NCBI RefSeq assembly: GCF_002585305.1
Contig: NZ_NUNF01000020.1
Coordinates: 55,860-119,859 of the forward strand
DNA from: Bacillus sp. AFS037270
Lineage (GTDB): Bacteria; Bacillota; Bacilli; Bacillales_B; DSM-18226
Direction of reading: 5' to 3'
Length of the DNA: 64,000 nt
In this document: positions 36,345 through 44,973 of the stretch, piece after piece
Numbering within the stretch: the stretch's first letter is position 1
Layout of the letters: each line of letters starts with the position of its first letter
Position numbers and translations under genes: made by a program
The notes under the pieces: model-generated
Told to the model about the DNA's origin: nothing
The model's database searches: none
Seen by the model: only the letters and a program-made list of their open reading frames with translations

Positions 36345-37114
36345 TTCGTGATCGGCTCCTTCTGATAAATTTTAGTACCGTGCCATTGTCCATTTTTAAA
36401 AAAAGTTTTTTTACCGGACACAATCATGACGCTTTCGACGCCTTTTTCCACAGCATTAAGCGCCGATTGAACTTTTGGAATCATTCCGCCGCTAATTTCA
36501 CCATTTGATATAAAACTATGAACCTCTTGTTTGGATAGGGAACAGGCGAGAGAGCCCTCAATGAATACTCCATCCACGTTGGTCACAAATAGGCATTGTT
36601 CCGCACGAAGGGCTTTAGCCACCTCTGCTGCAGCATAATCTGCATTAATATTAAGTTTTTCGCCTTTTTCAGTAATTCCTATCGGGGTAATGACAGGGAT
36701 AAAGTTATTTTTTAGGACTAGTTCTAAGAATTCCGTATTTACTTTGCTGATTTTTCCAACCAGACCAAGCTGCTCACGGTTTATATAATCAGCTTGTAAA
36801 CAAGAGCCGTCACTTCCATTGAAACCAACTGCGGAGAATTGGTACTGCTGAAGCATTGCAACAAGCTTTCTGTTTGTCTGTCCAGATAAAATCATTTCTG
36901 CAATTTTTAGTGTTTGCTCATCTGTTTTACGAAGTCCATTTACAAATTGTGGTTTCACACGAAATAAGTTGAGCATGTCATTAATATTAGGGCCGCCGCC
37001 ATGAACAAAGACTAGTTTAAACCCACGCTTTTGCAGTTCGGAAAGACTTGTAAAAAAAGAAGGGGTTAACTCATCTAATACACTGCCGCCGCATTTGATA
37101 ACAAGATATTTCAT
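36341..37114 (-). CDS. argB: Acetylglutamate kinase
   Basis: A 257-residue amino-acid kinase that phosphorylates N-acetylglutamate, the second step of ornithine synthesis. KCGGSVLDEL is the N-terminal ATP-site motif, VFVHGGGPNINDML binds substrate, NINADYAAAEVAKAL and ISGGMIPKVQSALNAVEKGV follow. It lacks the N-terminal extension of arginine-inhibited hexameric kinases, so it probably is not feedback-regulated through that helix (inference from family). It is 16 bases after argJ and overlaps argD by 4 bases. Confidence 0.96.
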   Translation of the reverse strand: MKYLVIKCGGSVLDELTPSFFTSLSELQKRGFKLVFVHGGGPNINDMLNLFRVKPQFVNGLRKTDEQTLKIAEMILSGQTNRKLVAMLQQYQFSAVGFNGSDGSCLQADYINREQLGLVGKISKVNTEFLELVLKNNFIPVITPIGITEKGEKLNINADYAAAEVAKALRAEQCLFVTNVDGVFIEGSLACSLSKQEVHSFISNGEISGGMIPKVQSALNAVEKGVESVMIVSGKKTFFKNGQWHGTKIYQKEPITN

Positions 37115-37130
37115 CCTATTTCACCAATCC

Positions 37131-38360
37131 TTACGAACGATAGCTTGCATTTATTTTGACATATTTATAAGATAGGTCACAGCCCCATGCTTTTCCTTCT
37201 CCATTACCCACATGCAGATCGACTAAAATCTGAATAAAGGGCTGATTTAAATAGCCCCGTGCTTCATTCTCAGAAAATACACATGGGACACTATTTTTAA
37301 GCATTTGAATAGGACCGATGGCGATATCGACTCGATGAGGATTTATCACTGCATTTGTCTGCCCAATTGCTCCGATGATTCGTCCCCAGTTGGCATCAGC
37401 ACCAAATATAGCGGTTTTCACTAAATTTGACCCGACGATTTGTTTGGCAATGAATTTTGCTTCTTCATGATCCTTTGCGCCTAATACCTCGACTTCAACT
37501 AGCTTTGTAGCTCCCTCGCCATCCATAGCAATTTGCTTCGCTAATTTTTCACATGCCTTTGTTAAGAGCTCAATAAATGTTTCCCATTCCGGATGATCAG
37601 GAGTTAATGGAAGATTTTCTGCCATTCCATTGGCCATAACGAGAACCATGTCATTTGTGGAGGTATCTCCATCTACAGTGATTTGATTAAATGTGTTGTT
37701 AGTTACATTTTTTAAAGCTGCAGAAAGATGCTCAGAAGAGATGGCTGCATCCGTAGTTAGGAAACCAAGCATAGTTGCCATATTCGGATGAATCATACCC
37801 GATCCTTTTGCAGCACCACCAATTGTAATCGTTCTGCCGTTGATAGAAGCGGTGTATCCGCAGCTTTTCATCACGATATCGGTAGTCAAAATAGCGGTTT
37901 GAAAATCAACTGCATCACTGTTTAACTTGCCTGGTGATAAGGATTCAATGCCGTTTGTGATTTTATCCATATCTAAGTACTCACCGATAACACCTGTCGA
38001 TGCAACGGCTATATAATGTTCTTTGATATTGAATTTCTCAGATGTTAAGGAGCGCATTTTTAATGCATCCATGTATCCTCGATCTCCCGTACAAGCATTG
38101 GCACAGGCACTGTTTACCACAACAGCCTGTAAGAGTCCTTCACTAGCAATGCTTTCTTGAGTTACTTTCAAAGGAGCTGCTTGGAATTGGTTTGTCGTAT
38201 AAACTGCTGCCGATGAAGCCGGGATTTCACTAATAATGACCCCTATGTCCTTTTTAGCATAGCGGAGGCCGGCATGGACCCCTGCTGTTGTAAATCCTTG
38301 TGGTGACAAGATATTCCCATTTTCAATCTCAACAATTTTATCCTTTAGCAATAGTGGCAT
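37131..38360 (-). CDS. argJ: Bifunctional ornithine acetyltransferase / N-acetylglutamate synthase
   Basis: A 409-residue self-processing enzyme that moves the acetyl group from N-acetylornithine to glutamate, releasing ornithine and regenerating N-acetylglutamate. The autocleavage site is visible as MIHPNMATMLGFLTTDA, with cleavage expected between Ala and the Thr of ATML. TVDGDTSTNDM and GADANWGRI are further family motifs. With argC, argB and argD it closes the acetyl cycle, so this operon alone can make ornithine from glutamate once primed. GGAGGA lies 8 bases before the ATG and 12 bases after argC. Confidence 0.96.
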   Translation of the reverse strand: MPLLLKDKIVEIENGNILSPQGFTTAGVHAGLRYAKKDIGVIISEIPASSAAVYTTNQFQAAPLKVTQESIASEGLLQAVVVNSACANACTGDRGYMDALKMRSLTSEKFNIKEHYIAVASTGVIGEYLDMDKITNGIESLSPGKLNSDAVDFQTAILTTDIVMKSCGYTASINGRTITIGGAAKGSGMIHPNMATMLGFLTTDAAISSEHLSAALKNVTNNTFNQITVDGDTSTNDMVLVMANGMAENLPLTPDHPEWETFIELLTKACEKLAKQIAMDGEGATKLVEVEVLGAKDHEEAKFIAKQIVGSNLVKTAIFGADANWGRIIGAIGQTNAVINPHRVDIAIGPIQMLKNSVPCVFSENEARGYLNQPFIQILVDLHVGNGEGKAWGCDLSYKYVKINASYRS

Positions 38361-38372
38361 TCCAAATCCTCC

Positions 38373-39407
38373 TTAAGGGTACATGGGTATAAACTCTAAT
38401 CCCGTTTTCTCATCTAATCCATTCATTAAATTAGCATTTTGAACCGCCTGACCGGCAGCTCCTTTCATGAGATTATCGATAACAGAAACGATCGTTAACC
38501 TTCCTGTTCTCTCGTCAACATGTAAACCAATATCACAATAATTCGAACCAGAGACTTCCTTCACAGATGGGAAATTACCATTCTGCCTAATCCTCACAAA
38601 CGGACTGTGCAAATATTGTTCATTATATATTTCAATCAGTCTATCAGAATTAATATTGTCTGTAAGCTTGACATAAATGGTAGCCATGATTCCTCTTGTA
38701 ATCGGCAGCAAATGAGTATTGAAAGTGATTGGTGAAACTCCTGCTTTCCAAAGATTCAATTGCTGTTGAATTTCTGGAATATGCTGATGTTCATTTACCT
38801 TGTATATTTGGAAATTTTCATTGATTTCTGGGAATAGCAGGCTTTTAGATACAGATCTTCCCGCTCCGGATGCACCAGATTTTGCATCAATGATAATTAA
38901 TTCCGGGTCAATCAAACCTTCTTTTACCACTGGTGCAAGACCCAATAACGCTGCTGTAGGGTAACAGCCAGGATTTGCGATTAATTTAGCTTCGGTAATT
39001 TTTTCTTTATTCCATTCACTCAACCCATAAACTGCTTTTTTCAATAAACTGCTTTTAACTGGTTCGTGTTTATACCATTTCCTATACACTTCTACATCGG
39101 TAAGCCGCAGGTCACCGGATAAGTCAACAATTTGAATACCTGTATCCAAGAAGGCCGGAACAAGCTTACTAGATACACCTGAAGGTGCGGCAATAAAAAC
39201 GATATCTGAATGCTTCGTTATTTCTTCAACATCGATATGCTCGAGTTTTAAGTCTGTAATTCCGTATAGATGCGGAAACTCTTCATATAATGGGGTCTCA
39301 TCTCTTGTCGTATGCACTGAGTGTATACTAAATACAGGGTGGTGATGTAACAAGCGAAAAAGTTCACCACCGCCATATCCAGTAGTGCCGATAATAGATA
39401 CTTTCAA
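38373..39407 (-). CDS. argC: N-acetyl-gamma-glutamyl-phosphate reductase
   Basis: A 344-residue NADPH-dependent reductase acting on N-acetylglutamyl phosphate. IIGTTGYGGGELFRLLHHHP is the dinucleotide-binding start; IANPGCYPTAALL holds the catalytic cysteine; KSGASGAGRS and NEHQHIPEI (catalytic His) follow. The start is TTG at 39407 with GGAGGAG just upstream. It lies 78 bases after the 662-residue unknown gene. This gap has no terminator or arginine operator that I can identify, so the two are likely co-transcribed. Confidence 0.96.
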   Translation of the reverse strand: MKVSIIGTTGYGGGELFRLLHHHPVFSIHSVHTTRDETPLYEEFPHLYGITDLKLEHIDVEEITKHSDIVFIAAPSGVSSKLVPAFLDTGIQIVDLSGDLRLTDVEVYRKWYKHEPVKSSLLKKAVYGLSEWNKEKITEAKLIANPGCYPTAALLGLAPVVKEGLIDPELIIIDAKSGASGAGRSVSKSLLFPEINENFQIYKVNEHQHIPEIQQQLNLWKAGVSPITFNTHLLPITRGIMATIYVKLTDNINSDRLIEIYNEQYLHSPFVRIRQNGNFPSVKEVSGSNYCDIGLHVDERTGRLTIVSVIDNLMKGAAGQAVQNANLMNGLDEKTGLEFIPMYP

Positions 39408-39485
39408 AACGCTCCTCCTCGAGACGATCTGTTTATTTAAAGGTTTAACTTTGAGAACTGTCTAGCTTCAGCGCCTGCGGTTTTC

Positions 39486-41474
39486 TTAAGCCCATACATA
39501 ATTTTTGCCCCAGCTGTCTTTTGCCAATGCTTCCACTTCTTCCACAAGGTTATCCTCAACCATATAGATATCACCCTGTTCATATGGATTATAGTGAAAG
39601 GCATACATTCTAGATAAAAACTGATGAAACAAAAGGGAGGATTCACCTTCAAGTTCACCGAAACCAGAAACGCTTGGCTCAATGCCTTGTCCCCAATTCT
39701 GACCGCTGTCGTTGTTCGGATTGTAAAAATAAATCCGATAATCTCCGTTATGGTCTTTATTAATCCTTTGAACCGATACGGCGTGAAGACCGAGCAGCTC
39801 CCCGTGTACGTTGGTGATGAAAATCCCAACTGGATTTGGATAAATCAATTCGTACCCTTCGTTATATTCCGGATGGTGGGTAGCATAGAACAGCCGGACG
39901 AACGTGGAATAATTGGCGACTTTTAGCGTGAATGGATTAATTACATTTATAAAGCCCTTAGGAATCCACTCACCGTAAAATTCTGGGTTCACCCACTTAT
40001 GGCCGTCTTCTCCGCGCAGGAGTGTTCGCTTCATCATTTCGTTATATATTTTATCGAGGTGAGATACAAGAACAATCGATACAGGATCCAAATCCTGGTG
40101 GATTTCTCCGGCAACTCCACCAGTAATGAGGCTGGAGTGGATGGTCTCACCCTCAAATGTCATGTCAATATCATGATCACGGGCGGCACGGGCAATGTAC
40201 TCTAAAAGCTGGCCAATTCCATGCTGAGACCACAGCGATATGGCTCTTGCTGACTGACAAGTAGGATTCAGACCCTGTCCAACACCAAGCGGCTGTCCGA
40301 GAACACTAACTACCCCAGCAACGAGCACGCCATTCAGGCTAATACCGCACCGTTCAAATTCAGGCTTCGAAAGGATTTGCTTGACCTCAGAATGGATTGG
40401 GAGTTCAAACAAACGGCGAATGGCAGGCAACAGGTGATCTTGTGAAAGAACACCGCGGTCAAGCATTCTTGCCAGGCCATATATTGCTTGCCGAGTTTCA
40501 GGATAGATAGACAGTTGAATCATATCGTGAATCAGGTCTCGATTGGCATTAAAGCTAGCAGTCCCTGTTTCTGATAAATCAAGGGCTGCAGGAATCAAGT
40601 CAGGGTTCTTCCGGTTCAGGAATCGCAACAGTACGGCGTGATGGGGGGAAACAAGCCCGGTTTCTTTCATTGATCCTGCAAACATCTTGGATTCAGCCTC
40701 AAGTTCATCAACAAAGGCCTCCGCTAATCCGAGTCTATATTCCCTTTGATTCGACACATCCTTACTTAGTGGTGTTGGACCATTGGCAGCACGCGAGTAC
40801 TTTTTAAGAGCTTCTGCAGTTTTTTCATCCTGTACACTTTCAATTAAGGGTTCAAACATGTGAATCATGTTTAAAATCCGTCCAGTCATAATAGGGCGCT
40901 GAACGGTAAGGCGGTCAATCTCCTCAGCAATTTTATCAACAATCGCCTTGAACGAAAGTTCTTGACCCAGGTATTGGAACAAGCGCTGTGCTCGAATTAT
41001 GTGATCATCTAATTGAATGCGGTTTTCTTCAGTTTCTGGCGGGAATAAAAGGTCGAGATTTAGTGCAAGGATTTCATTTAAAAAAGCGCCTGCCTCTTCC
41101 GCACTAAAGCTTTCGTGAATGTATTCACTTTTGGCAATTGCAAGCATTCTCATTTCACTTAACAATTCTATAATGGATTGGACACCTTTAAGCTTTAGTG
41201 AACCGCCGGCAAGTGGGGGCTGCATTTTTGCAGGGTCTTCCCATGGTCCGCCAAGGAAGACACCCGCTTTGTCAAAGCGAGGGGCATTTGCATAAAGAAT
41301 GGTAAGTCCATCCTCTGATCCAGCAAGTTCAATCGCCAATTGAAAAACGTCTGTCTGGTACATGCTTTTCGCGAAAGATTTTGCCTCCTCAAGTCTATCT
41401 AGGGCAATTTCAAATCTATTTTTTAAGACAGCAGTTAGTTTACTCATCCTTTTCTTTTTTGACTGGGTCGTCAT
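39486..41474 (-). CDS. Unknown 662-residue protein between an ATP-grasp ligase and argC; putative Cys-His-Asn enzyme
   Basis: A soluble 662-residue protein that I cannot place in a named family. Residues 1-380 are mainly helical, with conserved blocks FDKAGVFLGGPWE (67-79), PPLAGG, ALNLDLL (137-143) and ETEENR (147-152). Residues 380-640 look like an enzyme domain: GQPLGVGQGLNPTCQSARAI (393-412) with Cys406 at a helix start, LLGLHAVSVQR (560-570) with His564, then YFYNPNNDSGQNWG (582-595) with Asn585/Asn587/Asp589. This order and spacing resemble papain- or transglutaminase-fold enzymes. The gene starts 14 bases after the ATP-grasp gene with RBS AGGAGGG. A paralogue lies at 32947-34773. Confidence 0.8.
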   Translation of the reverse strand: MTTQSKKKRMSKLTAVLKNRFEIALDRLEEAKSFAKSMYQTDVFQLAIELAGSEDGLTILYANAPRFDKAGVFLGGPWEDPAKMQPPLAGGSLKLKGVQSIIELLSEMRMLAIAKSEYIHESFSAEEAGAFLNEILALNLDLLFPPETEENRIQLDDHIIRAQRLFQYLGQELSFKAIVDKIAEEIDRLTVQRPIMTGRILNMIHMFEPLIESVQDEKTAEALKKYSRAANGPTPLSKDVSNQREYRLGLAEAFVDELEAESKMFAGSMKETGLVSPHHAVLLRFLNRKNPDLIPAALDLSETGTASFNANRDLIHDMIQLSIYPETRQAIYGLARMLDRGVLSQDHLLPAIRRLFELPIHSEVKQILSKPEFERCGISLNGVLVAGVVSVLGQPLGVGQGLNPTCQSARAISLWSQHGIGQLLEYIARAARDHDIDMTFEGETIHSSLITGGVAGEIHQDLDPVSIVLVSHLDKIYNEMMKRTLLRGEDGHKWVNPEFYGEWIPKGFINVINPFTLKVANYSTFVRLFYATHHPEYNEGYELIYPNPVGIFITNVHGELLGLHAVSVQRINKDHNGDYRIYFYNPNNDSGQNWGQGIEPSVSGFGELEGESSLLFHQFLSRMYAFHYNPYEQGDIYMVEDNLVEEVEALAKDSWGKNYVWA

Positions 41475-41488
41475 CCTACTGTTCCCTC

Positions 41489-42709
41489 CTAAAGGTAAAA
41501 ATCATATTTTTCATATTTTTTCATGAGGGTTCTCATCACTTCGCTGTCATTTCCGGTGAAGAAAATCGTTCCGTAATGGTTCCCAAAGCCCACCCGTTCT
41601 GCAACTTTGGAGGTAACAGGAATGAACATATCATGTCTTTCAAAATAAGGATGGTTTTTGAGATCCTCAGGGATATTAAGCTTTTCAATAATTGTTACAT
41701 TTGGATAGACCATCAAGCTGCCTGCATATCCCTTTGCAGATACCACTTCCTCAGGGAAAAAGGCGTCAAGTTCTTCTTCGGTTGTATCCGGATCGCTGCA
41801 AAGAATTTGTGCCTGAAATGCGCTGAATCCGTATGCCTTTTCGATTAATTCAAAGATATGACCACCAGGAACACGAGCGGCCACCTCGCCGAAATTCAAA
41901 GTTCCATCCGGGGCAATGAAATATTCAGGGTGTATGACGCCATTTTCGATCTCAAAGGCATCTACAAGCTTTTCAATCGCTTCCCTAATCATCGGCCGCC
42001 ATTCTTCAAGCGAAGGGGAAGCAGGTACGAAATTGGAATGACCAAGTTTTACATACTCGGTAATATTTAGGAACCTTACTTTCCCATTATGTATAAATGC
42101 CTCACAGGAGAATTCCTGACCATCAAGGTGGCTTTCCATAAGGAGCGGAAATTCAGAATCACAAATTTGTTCTATCTCGTGTCGGTCCCGAATCATTCGA
42201 TGGCCAACTGTACCCGCTTTATTAAATGGCTTCACATGTATAGGGTCATTCAAATCGCCATCAAGCTTAATTAATGCCTCGTTTACTCTATTTAAGAATC
42301 GATAGATATCATCCTTGTTTTCAGCTTCCGCAAATACTCCCACACGGATGCCAGCCATCTGGGCTTTCCGCTTCATCAACCCTTTGTCACGGAGTAGCAG
42401 GGATTTATGGAAAATGCGTGGGTTCTTGTGTAACTTTGCATTTAAAGCACCAGCCCATTCAACGGTTTCCTCGTAAATCGGTACGGCAACTTTAGTATTG
42501 AGATCCTTTAATTTTTCATAGAGTTCTTCTGATCGCATCTGTAAATCTTCAAATACCCATGGGACGAGATGTATACCATGGGTGTCAGCAAATTCTTGAA
42601 ATTCAGGGGGACCCACAACCACATACGGTCGATTCATTTTGTCAATCGCTTCGATTGCGTGCAGGCTCCAGCCCAGCAATGCCGTTATTTTACCCTTGTT
42701 CTGTTTCAT
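41489..42709 (-). CDS. ATP-grasp carboxylate-amine ligase
   Basis: A 406-residue ATP-grasp enzyme. A pre-ATP-grasp domain covers about residues 1-100. The ATP-binding lysines are probably in HVKPFNKAGTVG (158-168). MESHLDGQEFSCEAF (191-205) contributes the adenine-contact glutamates, and GVIHPEYF (257-264) with LNFGEVAARVPGGH (271-284) gives the Mg-binding Glu275 and substrate Arg279. Relatives are L-amino-acid ligases and carboxylate-amine ligases of peptide and cofactor biosynthesis. It joins a carboxylate to an amine through an acyl phosphate. As first gene of the operon with argCJBD, ornithine or a derivative is an attractive substrate (inference). RBS GGGAGAG. Confidence 0.87.
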   Translation of the reverse strand: MKQNKGKITALLGWSLHAIEAIDKMNRPYVVVGPPEFQEFADTHGIHLVPWVFEDLQMRSEELYEKLKDLNTKVAVPIYEETVEWAGALNAKLHKNPRIFHKSLLLRDKGLMKRKAQMAGIRVGVFAEAENKDDIYRFLNRVNEALIKLDGDLNDPIHVKPFNKAGTVGHRMIRDRHEIEQICDSEFPLLMESHLDGQEFSCEAFIHNGKVRFLNITEYVKLGHSNFVPASPSLEEWRPMIREAIEKLVDAFEIENGVIHPEYFIAPDGTLNFGEVAARVPGGHIFELIEKAYGFSAFQAQILCSDPDTTEEELDAFFPEEVVSAKGYAGSLMVYPNVTIIEKLNIPEDLKNHPYFERHDMFIPVTSKVAERVGFGNHYGTIFFTGNDSEVMRTLMKKYEKYDFYL

Positions 42710-42912
42710 CTGAATAACTCTCCCTATTTTTGAATTAATTAAAAGATCATAACAGCCTTATTCTAGCAAAGAATAATATCTAAATTTTCAGATTTACATA
42801 AATTGTACAAATACTTCAAACGACTTTAACAAATTATTTACATTGATTTACTAAAATAGGGAAGACGTCAAAATAGATGTTATTTCAAAAACTCGGGCAA
42901 AGGGGTAATGTA

Positions 42913-43476
42913 ATGAACAACTGGTATGCTAGATTGACAGACTATTTTCCAGAAAGAGAAATGAAATCGAGAAAGCATTTTGAAATCCTTTTTAACGAAA
43001 AACAAGGAATTTATCAAATAGAGGAAAGTCAAGACTTTGTACTTGTTTACTTCGAAATGTCTGATTTTATCTTCATAGATTACATACTAGTGGCCCGAAA
43101 CAACCGTCGAAATGGGAGAGGCAGTAGGATTCTTGACCAACTGAAACAAAAGGGGAAAGCGATCATACTAGAAGTTGAACCAGTTACTCTTATAGATCCT
43201 GACTCAGAAAAAAGAATACAATTCTATAAGAAAAATGGTTTTTTAAAGATGAATTCTATTCGTTATGAACGAATCCATTTGGTTACAAATGAGTTGAATA
43301 AAATGGACATTTTTTGTTGGTCTCCAGTTACTAAAACAGAAAAATGGGTTTATGACAAGATGCATGCTATATATGAGGGTGTGCATGCTTATAAAGCCAG
43401 AGAATTGTATGGGCGAGATCCCCAGCCTGTGTCAGATGTACTAAGGAAAAAGGAACTAACGTATAGTAAAGCTTAG
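42913..43476 (+). CDS. GNAT family N-acetyltransferase
   Basis: A 187-residue acetyltransferase-like protein. FIFIDYILVARNNRRNGRGSRILDQLKQ is written here only in part as the acetyl-CoA loop RNNRRNGRGSR (motif A, near residue 60-70), followed by RIQFYKKNGF (motif B). The C-terminal 50 residues are extra and helical. I start at ATG 42913, 7 bases after AAAGGGG; the frame extends to an ATG at 42877 without RBS. It is divergent from the ATP-grasp/arg operon, sharing a 200-base promoter region, so it might act on the same product, but no direct sign of this is seen. Confidence 0.82.
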   Translation: MNNWYARLTDYFPEREMKSRKHFEILFNEKQGIYQIEESQDFVLVYFEMSDFIFIDYILVARNNRRNGRGSRILDQLKQKGKAIILEVEPVTLIDPDSEKRIQFYKKNGFLKMNSIRYERIHLVTNELNKMDIFCWSPVTKTEKWVYDKMHAIYEGVHAYKARELYGRDPQPVSDVLRKKELTYSKA

Positions 43477-43650
43477 TTATAGTTTTTTAAATTATTTCTA
43501 ATTTTGATACTGTGAATCGTAATCATAAGTAAATGAGGTTTTATGAAAAATGCTGGTCTGCCTTTTTGATAAATCACAAGTGAGGGTACTAAAGTAAAAA
43601 GTGTGGTAAACTAAGTTATCTTTAAAAAAGTAAGCTTTGTTAAACACTGA

Positions 43651-43809
43651 TGTTGATATGCAGCAGTTTTGACTCATTCGTGCAAAATGACTATTTTGCA
43701 CGCTTTCAGCAGATGCTGAAAGTGATTGAAACGAAAAGAAAAACTAAAGAGAAAATGAATTTTCTCGACGTTTTCTTTTCGTTTCAGTCAAATGAGTCAA
43801 AAATCAACA
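43651..43809. repeat. Cloverleaf-like intergenic element (MITE/bcr-like)
   Basis: An outer inverted repeat (TGTTGAT...TTTTGACTCATT at 43651-43678 against AATGAGTCAAAAATCAACA at 43791-43809) encloses three hairpins in series. These are GTGCAAAAT/ATTTTGCAC (43680-43701), CTTTCAGCA/TGCTGAAAG (43703-43722) and a long TGAAACGAAAAGAAAA / TTTTCTTTTCGTTTCA arm (43727-43787) with GAGAAAAT/ATTTTCTC at its tip. About 157 bp with no coding capacity. The right arm runs into the LysR gene's 5' region. Its size and structure recall short mobile-type intergenic repeats of Bacillus; copy number elsewhere cannot be seen. Confidence 0.75.
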
Positions 43810-43854
43810 CTAGACTTTAACATAGCCAAAAAGTATATAAGGTGTTTGATAAGA

Positions 43855-44757
43855 GTGGAAATTAAACATTTGGAGTGTTTTATTGAAGTTACCCGTACTG
43901 GCAATTTCACCAATGCAGCTGAAAATCTATTCATTACGCAGCCTGCCCTCAGTAGAATTATCAAATCATTGGAGGATGAACTTGGTACACAGCTATTTAT
44001 TCGTACAAGAAAAAAGCTGATATTAACAGATGCAGGACTTATTCTAAAAAAACATGCATTAATAATTGAAAAACAGTTGCAGCTATTGGATGCGGAACTT
44101 GGTAAGATGTTCATGCTAAAAAAAAGCCATGTCCGTATTGGGCTCCCTGCGATTACCAATTCCATTTTCTTTTCACAACTGATTGCCTCGTTTCATGAAA
44201 AATATCCAGAGGTGACATTCCAATTGGAAGAGGATGGCTCTAAGCCGATTGAAGAGAAGGTTGTCAATGGTTTGCTAGATTTTGGGGTTGTCGTTCTTCC
44301 TGAAAAAAATGATGATTTCGACTATTATATGTTTGTTAATGAGGAATTAAAACTAGTTGTACCCTCGTCTCATCGTCTTGCCGGGAAACAGGAAGTGTCA
44401 TTGAAAGAACTTAAAGAAGAGAGCTTTATTATGTTCAACCGGGATTTTGAGTTAAGAAACCTTGTCATCACTGCTTGCAGAGAAGCTGGTTTTCAACCGA
44501 TAATTATTTCGGAAACATCACAATTAGATTTTATTCAAGAATTGGTTGCTTACAATATAGGTATTACTTTGCTGCCTGAGAATATATGTTTAGAACTAGC
44601 AAATGATTTTCGAACTATAACCGTAACCAACCCGACAATCGAATGGAATCTAGCGATGATCTGGAAAAAAGATGCATACTTATCACAGGTTGCGAAAGAA
44701 TTTATCCGATTTGCCAAAGTAAAGCTGTCGACAGCTAATCATAACCATGATTCATAA
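43855..44757 (+). CDS. LysR family transcriptional regulator
   Basis: A 300-residue LysR-type regulator. The winged helix-turn-helix is at the N-terminus (HLECFIEVTRTGNFTNAAEN, TQPALSRIIKSLEDELG). The effector domain covers residues 90-295 (VRIGLPAITNSIFFSQLI, GLLDFGVVVLPE, YNIGITLLPENI). GTG at 43855, preceded by AAGGTG, gives the usual LysR length. The frame extends to an ATG at 43792, but those 21 codons lie partly in the right arm of the structured repeat and are unlikely to be translated natively. The target genes are not obvious, since no divergent partner is adjacent. Confidence 0.9.
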   Translation: MEIKHLECFIEVTRTGNFTNAAENLFITQPALSRIIKSLEDELGTQLFIRTRKKLILTDAGLILKKHALIIEKQLQLLDAELGKMFMLKKSHVRIGLPAITNSIFFSQLIASFHEKYPEVTFQLEEDGSKPIEEKVVNGLLDFGVVVLPEKNDDFDYYMFVNEELKLVVPSSHRLAGKQEVSLKELKEESFIMFNRDFELRNLVITACREAGFQPIIISETSQLDFIQELVAYNIGITLLPENICLELANDFRTITVTNPTIEWNLAMIWKKDAYLSQVAKEFIRFAKVKLSTANHNHDS

Positions 44758-44779
44758 TCTAGATTGAGTCATATATTAG

Positions 44780-44813
44780 AAGGCTTCCCCTTGTTAAGGG
44801 GAGGCTTTTTTCA
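44780..44813 (+). terminator. Terminator of the LysR gene
   Basis: AAGGCTTCCCCTT, GTT, AAGGGGAGGCTTTTTT. Confidence 0.88.
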
Positions 44814-44973
44814 TTGTATAGGCTAAAGAGCGCTTACATACCGTTTTGTTATGAATTGTATATGGGATTGGCATTGTATCTTTCCACTATAGTCATATTA
44901 TAATTGTCCTTGTGAAAATGCTAATGCATATGAGGCGAACGCTTCAAATGTATTTTATATAGGGTGGTAATTT

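Noticed and set aside
42725..42750. Arginine-repressor (ARG) box before the ATP-grasp/arg operon
   Set aside because: Only one half (TTGAATTAATT) fits the 18-base palindrome; the other half does not.
43792..43854. N-terminal extension of the LysR regulator
   Set aside because: These codons derive partly from the right arm of the structured repeat; GTG 43855 with an RBS gives the standard LysR length.
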